A DNA stretch of 13,501 nucleotides, taken from assembly GCA_021815905.1 (NCBI GenBank), contig JAKAZP010000021.1, positions 1 to 13,501 on the forward strand, read 5' to 3'. The translations under genes were made by a program, and so were the position numbers. Under the pieces are notes generated by a model. It was given only the letters and a program-made list of their open reading frames with translations, searched no databases and was not told the DNA's origin. This DNA is from Pseudomonadota bacterium (lineage in GTDB: Bacteria; Pseudomonadota; Gammaproteobacteria; Steroidobacterales; Steroidobacteraceae). Shown piece after piece: positions 1 through 6,819 of the stretch (positions are counted from its first letter, which is position 1; each line of letters starts with the position of its first letter).

Positions 1-529
1 CGAGGTATCCGCAGTGACGGCCCATCACCTCCACCAGGAACGCGCGCCGGTGGGAGGAGGCGGTCACCCTGAGCCTGTCGATCGCCTCGAGCGCGGTGTC
101 GAGCGCGGTGGTGGCTCCGATCGTGATGTCCGCGCCGGCGAGGTCGTTGTCGATGGTCGAGGCGATGCCGATCACCGCGAGTCCGCGCTGCGCGAGCGCG
201 AGCGCCGCGGCCTGCGAGCCGTTGCCGCCGATCACGACCAGCGCCGACACGTCGCTCGCGCGCAACCGCTCGATGGCGGTCGCCTGTCCGGCCTCGCCGC
301 GAATCTCCTCGCAGCGTGTCGTGCCGAGGATCGTGCCGCCGCTGCCGATGATGCCGCCGACATCGCGCGGCCCGAGTCTCGCGTAATCCCCGCCGATGAG
401 CCCCGTGTAGCCGTGGCGCACGCCGAGCACCTCGAAACCGCCGGCGATGCCGGTGCGCACGACCGCGCGCACCGCGGCGTTCATTCCCGGTGCATCTCCG
501 CCGCTCGTCAGGACCGCGATGCGCTTCAT
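1..529 (-). CDS. pfkA: 6-phosphofructokinase (ATP-type), 5' part, truncated by window edge
   Basis: Phosphorylates fructose 6-phosphate to fructose 1,6-bisphosphate, the committed cytosolic step of glycolysis. The first 176 residues are present; the C-terminal half lies beyond the left edge. Seen: the N-terminal nucleotide loop TSGGDAPGMN (residues 8-17), R72 in TRCEE, the catalytic TIDND motif (125-129, D127 the expected base), and EAIDRLRVTASSH and VEVMGRHCG near the edge. Numbering lines up exactly with E. coli PfkA (mature numbering), and R21 and R25 are kept. Odd: the usual GGDGS is GGNGS (101-105), so Asn stands where E. coli has the Mg-ATP Asp103; G104 is kept, which favours ATP over pyrophosphate as donor. 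TIDND is preceded by IAS rather than LPG. The ATG start fits the family N-terminus, but no good Shine-Dalgarno is visible. It is divergent from the gene at 693. The family call is very secure; donor preference is inferred. Confidence 0.95.
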   Translation of the reverse strand, partial: MKRIAVLTSGGDAPGMNAAVRAVVRTGIAGGFEVLGVRHGYTGLIGGDYARLGPRDVGGIIGSGGTILGTTRCEEIRGEAGQATAIERLRASDVSALVVIGGNGSQAAALALAQRGLAVIGIASTIDNDLAGADITIGATTALDTALEAIDRLRVTASSHRRAFLVEVMGRHCGYL

Positions 530-554
530 GTCGCCGGCAGTCTGGGCCGCGGGC

Positions 555-623
555 CTGCGTAACGACATACGCAGCAATCCCGATCCCGCTGCGCAATTGC
601 CGCACCCGCCACAACTGCGTATG
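555..623. repeat. Repeated CTGCGTA half-sites upstream of pfkA
   Basis: CTGCGTA (555-561) and TACGCAG (568-574) form a 7-bp inverted repeat with a 6-nt gap. The 9-mer CATACGCAG (566-574) recurs inverted as CTGCGTATG at 615-623. A near copy, CTGCGCA, sits at 589-595. The cluster lies 26-94 nt upstream of the pfkA start codon, a normal place for operators. No known regulator is assigned; chance is possible in GC-rich DNA, although TACGCA is not especially GC-rich. Confidence 0.4.
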
Positions 624-655
624 GGCGAGGCGGCCCGAGCGCCTGGACTGCCCGA

Positions 656-672
656 TGCGACCCGGGGTCGCA
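656..672. promoter_or_regulatory. 17-bp near-perfect palindrome, candidate operator
   Basis: TGCGACCC-G-GGGTCGCA: 8-bp arms around a single G at 664. It ends 20 nt before the ATG at 693, in the gap between pfkA and the host-attachment remnant. Neither strand has a T-run after it, so it is not a terminator. The core GACCC-GGGTC resembles the palindrome at 7336-7345 upstream of the Hsp20 genes. The regulator is unknown. Confidence 0.4.
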
Positions 673-692
673 CGAAATCGCAGGAGTCATCG

Positions 693-897
693 ATGCGCGT
701 GCGTGTCGTAGTGGCGGATCGGGCAGAGGCGCGCTTCTATGACGCCGGCGAGGGCGAGCTGCGCCCGATCGGCGCGCTGCGCGCGGCGCTGCCGGCGGCT
801 CTGCGGGGGAAGGTGCTCGGCGGAGGTGCCGAAGGATCTGGCGCATCTCGACCTCGTGCGGGTGCGAGAGCATCTGCCGCCCGAGGTGCTGAGGTAA
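693..897 (+). pseudogene. Host-attachment family protein, internally deleted and frameshifted remnant
   Basis: The family ('protein required for attachment to host cells', about 140 residues, function poorly known) normally opens with a beta strand ending in ADRARARxF and closes with xLPKDLxxL. Here an ATG at 693 with AGGAG at 682-686 opens MRVRVVVADRAEARFYDAGE, followed directly by ALRAALPAALRGKVLG, which matches the region close to the C-terminus. The expected middle of about 70-80 residues is missing. At about 818-823 the frame also slips: EVPKDLAHLDLVRVREHLPP then continues in the +1 frame (823-894) to a TAA at 895-897, so one extra base separates the two parts. Without the slip, the ATG frame stays open far into the MFS gene and makes no sensible protein. 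The good Shine-Dalgarno suggests recent decay. A one-base assembly error could explain the frameshift but not the missing middle. Next downstream is the MFS gene at 946. Confidence 0.75.
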
Positions 898-945
898 TCC
901 CGGGGAGGCGTGCGCCGGCAGGGCAGGGGACCGTAAACTGCCCGA

Positions 946-2166
946 GTGTCCGAACAGCCGAAGAAGACCGGGGCCCCGGGCGGCCTGCGGGGGCTCCCTC
1001 GCGGCGTCTGGGCGCTCGGGCTGGTGAGCCTTTTCATGGACATCTCCTCGGAGATGATCCACAGCATCCTGCCGGTTTTTATCGTGACCGTGCTCGGAGC
1101 GGGCACCGGGATGGTGGGCCTCATCGAGGGCCTCGGCGAGTCGACCGGCGCGGTGAGCAAGATGTTCTCGGGCTGGCTGAGCGATCGGCTGGGCCGGCGC
1201 AAACTCCTGGTCGGCGCCGGGTACGCGATCGGCACGGTGATGAAGCCGGTCTTCGCGCTCGCTCCGTCGGTGTCGTGGGTGCTCGGGGCGCGGTTCGTCG
1301 ATCGCGTCGGCAAGGGCATCCGGGGCGCGCCGCGCGATGCGCTGATCGGCGACCTCGCGACGCCCGCTCAGCGCGGCGCGGCCTACGGCTTGCGCCAGTC
1401 GCTCGACACCGTCGGCGCCGTGCTCGGCCCGCTGTTGGCGCTCGCGCTCATGGAGCGATTTCACGATCGTTTTCGACTGGTGATGGGCTGGGCCGTACTG
1501 CCGGGCCTGGTCTCGGTCGCGCTCGTCGTGCTCGCGGTCCACGACCCCCGCCGAGCGCGCGCCGCGCCCGGCCGCGTACCGATACGCTGGCGCGAGCGTC
1601 ACTCCCTCGGGGGCATCTTCTGGGCGGTGGTGGCCGTCGGCGCCGTTCTCACTCTGGCCCGGTTCAGCGAAGCGTTCCTCATTCTGCGCGCGAGGCAGCT
1701 CGGCATGCCGCTCGCCCTCGTGCCGCTGGTGCTCGTGCTGATGAATGTCGTGTATTCGCTCTCGGCCTATCCGGCGGGCGTGCTCTCGGACCGGTGGGGG
1801 CGAGAGTGGCTGCTCGCGGGCGGCTTTCTCGTGCTCATCGCGGCGGATGCCCTGCTGGCGCTCGCGGCGGGCATCGCCACGGTCATGGCGGGAGCGGCGC
1901 TGTGGGGACTGCAGATGGGGATGACCCAGGGACTGCTCGCGGCCTGGGTGGCCGATACGGCGCCCGCGGATCGGCGCGCGACGGCGTTCGGAGTCTTCAA
2001 CCTCGCGACCGGCATCGTGCTGCTGCCCGCGAGTCTCGTGGCCGGCGCGCTCTGGCAGATCGCGGGCTCGCGTGCGACGTTCCTCGCCGGCGCGGGCTTC
2101 AGCGCCGCGGGACTTCTCGGGCTTGCGCTGCTGGCTCGGGGGCGAGGAGCTCGAGGGATAACCTGA
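946..2166 (+). CDS. MFS transporter
   Basis: Inner-membrane secondary transporter of the major facilitator superfamily, 406 residues, normal length for 12 membrane segments. Seen: LFMDISSEMIHSILPVF in segment 1 (29-45), the cytoplasmic motif-A loop GWLSDRLGRRK (76-86), and the family-specific stretch RFVDRVGKGIRGAPRDALI (116-134). A charged central loop at about 195-220 separates two six-helix halves. This signature belongs to a widespread bacterial group usually annotated only as 'MFS transporter'; the substrate (drug, metabolite or other) cannot be read from sequence. The start is GTG at 946, chosen because the reading frame and N-terminus fit the group; there is no Shine-Dalgarno at proper spacing. 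TAAACT at 934-939 would be a plausible -10 box for an almost leaderless transcript, but no -35 is seen. It may otherwise be read through from the promoter of the remnant gene upstream. Confidence 0.9.
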   Translation: MSEQPKKTGAPGGLRGLPRGVWALGLVSLFMDISSEMIHSILPVFIVTVLGAGTGMVGLIEGLGESTGAVSKMFSGWLSDRLGRRKLLVGAGYAIGTVMKPVFALAPSVSWVLGARFVDRVGKGIRGAPRDALIGDLATPAQRGAAYGLRQSLDTVGAVLGPLLALALMERFHDRFRLVMGWAVLPGLVSVALVVLAVHDPRRARAAPGRVPIRWRERHSLGGIFWAVVAVGAVLTLARFSEAFLILRARQLGMPLALVPLVLVLMNVVYSLSAYPAGVLSDRWGREWLLAGGFLVLIAADALLALAAGIATVMAGAALWGLQMGMTQGLLAAWVADTAPADRRATAFGVFNLATGIVLLPASLVAGALWQIAGSRATFLAGAGFSAAGLLGLALLARGRGARGIT

Positions 2167-2343
2167 GCGGCGTCCGGTCCTCGGGAATGCGGCTGAGTCG
2201 CATCCCGGGGCCGAGCGCGAGGACGAGCATGGGCTCGCCTCCGGCAGGGCGCGCCGCGGCGCGCACGTCCGGGGAGCTCGAGGTCCCGCGGATGGGACAT
2301 GCTTCGGGATCGCGCGGGATGCGCGCCGAGGCCATGCGGGTTT

Positions 2344-2369
2344 CTCGCCGAGCGGCGCTCGCCGAGCGG
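2344..2369. repeat. Two tandem copies of CTCGCCGAGCGG
   Basis: The 12-mer occurs at 2344-2355 and 2358-2369, separated by CG (period 14). It lies just upstream of the possible promoter of the nicotinate phosphoribosyltransferase gene, so it could be an operator; it could also be chance slippage in GC-rich DNA. The rest of the 264-base gap 2167-2430 shows nothing I can support as a gene. Confidence 0.35.
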
Positions 2370-2372
2370 AGC

Positions 2373-2403
2373 TTGGCGGCCGGCGGCCATTGCGGTGGAT
2401 ACT
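2373..2403 (+). promoter_or_regulatory. Possible sigma70-type promoter for nicotinate phosphoribosyltransferase
   Basis: TTGGCG (2373-2378) and GATACT (2398-2403) each match four of six consensus bases but are 19 nt apart, which is long. The predicted transcript would begin near 2410, which excludes the ATG at 2404 and favours 2428 or 2431 as the start codon. Weak evidence. Confidence 0.3.
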
Positions 2404-2430
2404 ATGCCCGTCCATTTCCGGAGCCGGATG

Positions 2431-3792
2431 ATGCGTGAGAGCTCGGCGCTGCTGACCGATCTGTACCAGCTGACGATGACGCATGCCTATTTCGAGCAGG
2501 ACATGCGTGGGCCGGCCGTGTTCGAGCTGTACGTGCGTCGCCTGCCTTCGTCGCGGCGCTTTCTGATCGCCGCGGGGCTCGAGCGCGCGCTCGAGTGGCT
2601 CGAAGCCTTGCGCTTCGACGCGCCGGATCTCGAGTATCTGCGCTCCCTCGGCTCGTTTCCCGAGGAGTTTCTCGAGCACCTGGCCGGGCTGCGATTCACC
2701 GGCAACGTTCACGCGATGCGCGAGGGGACGCCGTTCTTCGCCAACGAGCCGGTCCTGCGGGTGACCGCGCCGCTCATCGAGGCGCAGCTCGTCGAGAGCC
2801 GGCTGCTCAACATCGTGCACTTTCAGACGCTCATCGCCAGCAAGGCCGCGCGCTGCGTGATCGCCGGGCGCGACCGCAGGCTGATCGACTTCGGGCTGAG
2901 GCGCGCCCACGAGGCCGAGGCCGGCTTGCTGGCGGCGCGCGCGGCGTACCTCGCCGGCTTCGAGGGCACGGCGACCGTCGAGGCGGGCCGGCGTTTCGGC
3001 ATCCCGCTCTCGGGCACCCTGGCGCATTCCTTCATCGAGGCGCACGACAGCGAGGTCGCGGCGTTCAGACACTTCGTCTCGAGCCGGCCGCGGGACGCCG
3101 TGCTGCTGATCGACACCTACGACATCCGGCGGGCGGCGCACCGGGTGGCCGCGCTGCAGAGCGAGCTCGAGGCGCAGGGGCGCGGCCGGCCCATTCGGGG
3201 GGTGCGCATCGACAGCGGCGACCTGCGCGAGGAGACGATTGCGGTGCGCCGCATCCTCGACGCGCACGGCGCCGCGGACGTCGGCATCGTCGTGAGCGGC
3301 GGTCTCGATGAGCAGCTGATCGGGGAGCTGCTGCGGGCCGGAGCGCCGATCGACGCCTTCGGCGTGGGCACCTCGCTCGATGTGTCGGCGGATGCCCCGG
3401 CGCTCGATATGGCCTACAAGCTGCAGATGTACGACGGCCTGCCCCGGCGCAAGCGCTCTGCGGGCAAGGCCACCTGGCCGGGCGCGAAGCAGGTGCTGCG
3501 CCAGCGCGGCGCGCGCGGCGAGGCGCTCGGCGATGACGTCGTCCTCGAAGGCGAGCGTGCCGAGGGTGTGCCGCTGCTCGAGGAAGTGATGCGCGAGGGG
3601 CGTCGGCTCGGGCCGCCGCGCCCGCTCGAGGAGCTGCGTGCCCACTGCGCGCGTGAGCTCTCGAGCCTGCCCCCCCTGGTGTTGGATCTCGCAGTCGGCG
3701 ACCCCGTCGAGGCTTTCCCGGTGCGGGTGTCGCGCACGCTGCGGGAGCTCGCGGCGCAGGCCGACGCGCGTCTCGAGCCGCAGCCCAGGTGA
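2431..3792 (+). CDS. pncB: Nicotinate phosphoribosyltransferase
   Basis: Cytosolic NAD-salvage enzyme that joins nicotinate and PRPP to make nicotinate mononucleotide, normally with ATP hydrolysis. It has 453 residues, the length of the longer bacterial NAPRTase type rather than the roughly 400-residue E. coli PncB. Seen: the N-terminal LLTDLYQLTM, EGTPFFANEPVLRV, VDFGLRRAHE-like IDFGLRRAHEAEAG, SGTLAHSFIEAHD with H199 as the expected phospho-histidine, RIDSGDL (D261, D264), and FGVGTSLD (310-317), which contacts the phosphate. Starts: ATGs at 2404, 2428 and 2431 are in frame; GGAG at 2420-2423 gives 7-nt spacing to 2431 and 4 nt to 2428, so 2431 is preferred. The stop overlaps the start of the P-type ATPase gene by four bases (GTGA), implying one transcript and coupled translation. 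The symbol is by function; the protein is not an orthologue of the short E. coli form. Confidence 0.93.
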   Translation: MRESSALLTDLYQLTMTHAYFEQDMRGPAVFELYVRRLPSSRRFLIAAGLERALEWLEALRFDAPDLEYLRSLGSFPEEFLEHLAGLRFTGNVHAMREGTPFFANEPVLRVTAPLIEAQLVESRLLNIVHFQTLIASKAARCVIAGRDRRLIDFGLRRAHEAEAGLLAARAAYLAGFEGTATVEAGRRFGIPLSGTLAHSFIEAHDSEVAAFRHFVSSRPRDAVLLIDTYDIRRAAHRVAALQSELEAQGRGRPIRGVRIDSGDLREETIAVRRILDAHGAADVGIVVSGGLDEQLIGELLRAGAPIDAFGVGTSLDVSADAPALDMAYKLQMYDGLPRRKRSAGKATWPGAKQVLRQRGARGEALGDDVVLEGERAEGVPLLEEVMREGRRLGPPRPLEELRAHCARELSSLPPLVLDLAVGDPVEAFPVRVSRTLRELAAQADARLEPQPR

Positions 3793-6401
3793 GCGCCGAG
3801 CAGCAACCGGTCGGGGAGGCGCCGCGGCGCGCCGGCGCGGGTGCGCCGCCCCAGGGCCTGAGCGGCGCCGAGGCGCGCGCGAGGCTCGAAGCCGAGGGCC
3901 CGAACGCGCTGCCCGAGCTCGAGCGGCGCTCGGCGCTCCGGATCGTGATCGACGTCGTGCGCGAGCCGATGTTTGCGCTGCTGCTCGCCGCGGGTCTGCT
4001 CTACCTGCTGCTCGGCAGCAAGGGCGAGGCGCTGGTTCTCTTCGCCTTCGCCTGCCTTTCGGTCGGCATCGCCATCGTCCAGGAGGGCAGGAGCGAGCGG
4101 GTGCTGGAGGCATTGCGCGATCTCACGAGCCCGCGCGCGCTGGTGATGCGCGAGGGACGGCAGGTGCGCATACCCGGGAGGGAGGTGGTGCGCGGGGACG
4201 TCCTCGTGCTCGCCGAGGGTGACCGCGTGCCGGCGGACGCGCTGCTGCTCACGGGTGAAGATGTGCGGGCCGATGAGAGCCTGCTCACGGGCGAGTCCGT
4301 CCCCGTGCGCAAGCGCCCCGCGGCGGCGCCGGTGGCCGAGGCGGCCCCGGGCGGGGACGATCTTCCGGTCGTCTTCTCCGGCACGCTGATCGTGAGCGGC
4401 TCGGGATTCGCGGTGGCGACCGCCACGGGCCCGCGGAGCGAGATCGGGCGGATCGGGCACGCCGTGGCGCGCGTGGCTCCCGAGCCTCCGCGCGTGAAGG
4501 CCGAGACGCGCGGGTTCGTGGCCGGGTTCGCCGTGGTCGGCCTCGGGCTGAGCGCGCTCGGCGTGCTGCTCTACGGCGCCTTGCGCGGAGCGTGGCTGCA
4601 GGGTCTGCTCGCAGGCATCGCGCTCGGCATGTCGATGCTGCCGGAGGAGATCCCGCTCGTCATCACCGTCTTCATGGTGATGGGCGCGTGGCGGCTGTCG
4701 CGCTCGCACGTGCTGACGCGCCGCCCGGCCGCCATCGAGGCGCTCGGGGCGGCCACGGTGTTGTGTACCGACAAGACCGGCACGCTGACACGCAATCTGA
4801 TGTCGGTCGGCTGGCTCGAGCGCGACGCCCGCTGCGCGCTCGCCGTGGACGAGAGCGGCGAGCAGCCCCTGCCGGAGCGGCTCCGGGAGCTCCTCGAGCG
4901 CGCGGTGCTCGCGACCCGGCCCGAGGCCGTCGATCCGATGGACCGCGCGCTCGCCCGACTGGCCTCGGGCGCCGGGATTGCCCGGAGCGCACCCGAGCTG
5001 ATCAAGACCTATCCCTGGGACCCGGAACGGCCCGCACTGGTCCAGGTCTGGCGCGAGGGGCGCGGCCCACTCGAGGCTGCCGCCAAGGGCGCGCCGGAGG
5101 CGATTGCCGACCTTTGCCGTCTCGAGCCCGATGCCCGGGAAATCCTTCGCAGCCGGGTCGCGCATCTGGCCGACCGGGGCATGCGGGTGCTCGCCGTCGC
5201 CGCGGCGGGGCTTGCCTCGCAGTCCGCGCCCGCGGATTCCGGCGAGCTGCCGCTCGGCTTCATCGGCCTGATCGGCTTCGTCGATCCCCTGCGGGAGGCC
5301 GTGCCCGCGGCGGTGGGCGAATGCCGCTCGGCCGGCATTCGTGTCGTCATGATCACCGGGGATCATCCCGCCACCGCGCGCGCGATCGCCGGGCAGGCCG
5401 GCATCGACTGCGAGCAGGTCCTGACGGGGACCGAGCTCGCGCCGCTCGATGAGGCGGCGATCGCCGGGAAGGTGCGCTCCGTGGCGGTGTTCGCGCGCAT
5501 CACGCCGCAGCAGAAGCTGCGTATCGTCGAGGCCTTGAAGAGCAATGGCGAGGTGGTCGCCATGACCGGCGACGGTGTCAACGACGCCCCGGCGCTGCGC
5601 TCGGCGCATATCGGCATCGCCATGGGACAGCGGGGCACCGACGTCGCGCGCGAAGCCTCCTCGCTCGTGCTGCTCGACGACGATTTCAATTCCATCGTCA
5701 GGGCCGTGCGGCTCGGACGGCGCATCTACGACAACCTGCTGAAGGCGATGAGCTACATTCTCGCGATCCACGTGCCGATCGCCGCGCTCGCGCTGCTGCC
5801 GATCGCCATGGACCGGCCGCTGGTGCTGACGCCCATGCTGATCGCCTTCCTCGAGCTGATCATCGACCCGGCCTGCTCGGTCGTCCTCGAGGCCGAGCCG
5901 GAAGAGCGCGACGTCATGCGCCGCCCGCCGCGTGATCCGCGCACGCCATTGCTCTCGCGCGCGCTGTTGAAGCGAGGTTTTCTTCAGGGCGCGCTCGCGC
6001 TCTGCGCGGTGTGCGGCGTGTTCCTCTACGCCGTCGCGGGCGGTTGGAGCCCCGAAGTGGTGCGCTCGATGGGGTTCGTGACGCTCGTGTGCGCGAATTT
6101 CGCGCTGATCTTCGCCAACCGGAGCCTGACCGGCTCCGCGCTGGGCGCCTTCGCGCGCCGCAACCCCTCGCTCTGGCTGAGCGTCGCGCTCGCCGGCGGC
6201 GCGCTGGTCGCCGTCTACCTGTCGCCGGCCGTGAGGGCGTTCGCACGCCTGGGCGCACTCGATTGTCCGCAGACGCTCCTGTGCGTCGGCGCGGCGCTCG
6301 CGCTGTTCGCGGCGCTCGAGGTCCTCAGGCTGAGCCTGCGGCGCACGGCGGCCCATGAGGGCGCGCCGCGCGCCGCGGGGCGGGGCGCTCAGCGCGTCTG
6401 A
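3789..6401 (+). CDS. P-type cation-transporting ATPase (P2-like)
   Basis: Inner-membrane ATP-driven cation pump, 870 residues. No N-terminal metal-binding domain; an N-terminal LSGAEARARLEAEGPN segment typical of P2 pumps comes first. Seen in order: actuator TGES (167-170), membrane segment 4 PEEIPL (285-290), phosphorylation motif DKTGTLT with D328, nucleotide-binding KGAPE (433-437), MITGDHP (521-527), and hinge GDGVNDAP with D595 and D599, followed by a C-terminal membrane domain with about six segments. All catalytic residues are intact. Odd: segment 4 is PEEIPL rather than PEGLP; segment 5 reads SYILAIHVPI with H661 instead of the N/E pattern of calcium pumps; segment 6 reads LELIIDPACS (E689, D693). 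The transported ion therefore cannot be assigned to calcium, magnesium, proton or sodium. The GTG start at 3789 overlaps the NAPRTase stop. The 3' end overlaps the convergent Hsp20 gene by 13 bases. Confidence 0.93.
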   Translation: MSAEQQPVGEAPRRAGAGAPPQGLSGAEARARLEAEGPNALPELERRSALRIVIDVVREPMFALLLAAGLLYLLLGSKGEALVLFAFACLSVGIAIVQEGRSERVLEALRDLTSPRALVMREGRQVRIPGREVVRGDVLVLAEGDRVPADALLLTGEDVRADESLLTGESVPVRKRPAAAPVAEAAPGGDDLPVVFSGTLIVSGSGFAVATATGPRSEIGRIGHAVARVAPEPPRVKAETRGFVAGFAVVGLGLSALGVLLYGALRGAWLQGLLAGIALGMSMLPEEIPLVITVFMVMGAWRLSRSHVLTRRPAAIEALGAATVLCTDKTGTLTRNLMSVGWLERDARCALAVDESGEQPLPERLRELLERAVLATRPEAVDPMDRALARLASGAGIARSAPELIKTYPWDPERPALVQVWREGRGPLEAAAKGAPEAIADLCRLEPDAREILRSRVAHLADRGMRVLAVAAAGLASQSAPADSGELPLGFIGLIGFVDPLREAVPAAVGECRSAGIRVVMITGDHPATARAIAGQAGIDCEQVLTGTELAPLDEAAIAGKVRSVAVFARITPQQKLRIVEALKSNGEVVAMTGDGVNDAPALRSAHIGIAMGQRGTDVAREASSLVLLDDDFNSIVRAVRLGRRIYDNLLKAMSYILAIHVPIAALALLPIAMDRPLVLTPMLIAFLELIIDPACSVVLEAEPEERDVMRRPPRDPRTPLLSRALLKRGFLQGALALCAVCGVFLYAVAGGWSPEVVRSMGFVTLVCANFALIFANRSLTGSALGAFARRNPSLWLSVALAGGALVAVYLSPAVRAFARLGALDCPQTLLCVGAALALFAALEVLRLSLRRTAAHEGAPRAAGRGAQRV

Positions 6402-6802
6402 ACCTCGATCTTCCGCGGGCGCAGCTCGGGGCGCTTCGGGATGCGCACCGTGAGCACGCCGTCCTTCAGGCTCGCCTCGATCCTCGTGGTCTCGAGCTCC
6501 CCGCTCAGCGCGAAACTGCGGCGGTAGAGGCTCGAGCGCACATCGGCGTACAGCGCCTTCGCCTTGTCCGACAGGTCCAGCTTCGCGTGACCCTCGATGA
6601 TGAGGTTGTTGCCGTCGATGCGCAGGTTGAGCCGGTCCTTGGAGACGCCCGGCATGTCGGCGCACAGAACGATGCCATCCTTGTCCTCCCGGATGTCGAC
6701 CGGGGGGCGGATGGGCGCCTCGCTCTGGCGCAGCTCGACGCCGGAATCGGTGCGCGCGGCGCCGGTCGAGCCGCGCCCGGTCATCTCGGTGTTGATTGCC
6801 AT
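6389..6802 (-). CDS. Small heat-shock protein, Hsp20 family (second gene of pair)
   Basis: ATP-independent holdase that binds unfolding proteins in the cytosol and hands them to Hsp70/ClpB. It has 137 residues: a short polar N-terminal arm (1-33), then the alpha-crystallin domain (about 34-123) with VDIREDKDGIVLCADMPGV at its start, YRRSFALSGELE, and the characteristic A-x-x-x-DGVLTV strand (110-119: ASLKDGVLTV). The C-terminal anchor is IEV (132-134) before QTR. Start chosen at the ATG whose Shine-Dalgarno GGAGGT (6808-6813 on the complementary strand) sits 5 nt upstream; an upstream in-frame ATG at 6823 lies inside the preceding gene and is less likely. It is separated by 17 nt from the first Hsp20 gene and is surely co-transcribed. 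The stop lies 13 bases inside the convergent ATPase gene. Confidence 0.95.
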   Translation of the reverse strand: MAINTEMTGRGSTGAARTDSGVELRQSEAPIRPPVDIREDKDGIVLCADMPGVSKDRLNLRIDGNNLIIEGHAKLDLSDKAKALYADVRSSLYRRSFALSGELETTRIEASLKDGVLTVRIPKRPELRPRKIEVQTR

Positions 6803-6819
6803 GTGAGACCTCCGCTGCT

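Noticed and set aside
656..672. Palindrome as a Rho-independent terminator
   Set aside because: No T-run on either strand and no gene ends nearby.
530..692. FNR/Anr-type box or tRNA gene in the gap
   Set aside because: No TTGAT-N4-ATCAA match and no cloverleaf or T-loop sequence seen.
2404..2430. Upstream ATG at 2404 as NAPRTase start
   Set aside because: It lies at the possible -10 region and upstream of the GGAG ribosome site; the family N-terminus begins at about 2431.
447..2438. Plus-strand open frame of 663 codons that includes the host-attachment start codon
   Set aside because: After about residue 45 of the remnant it is the wrong frame of the remnant and of the MFS gene; composition is shadow-like.
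526..4113. Very long open minus-strand frame of 1195 codons opposite the MFS, NAPRTase and ATPase genes
   Set aside because: It is antisense to three genes with clear family motifs; its translation is Arg/Ala/His-rich low complexity typical of GC-rich shadow frames.
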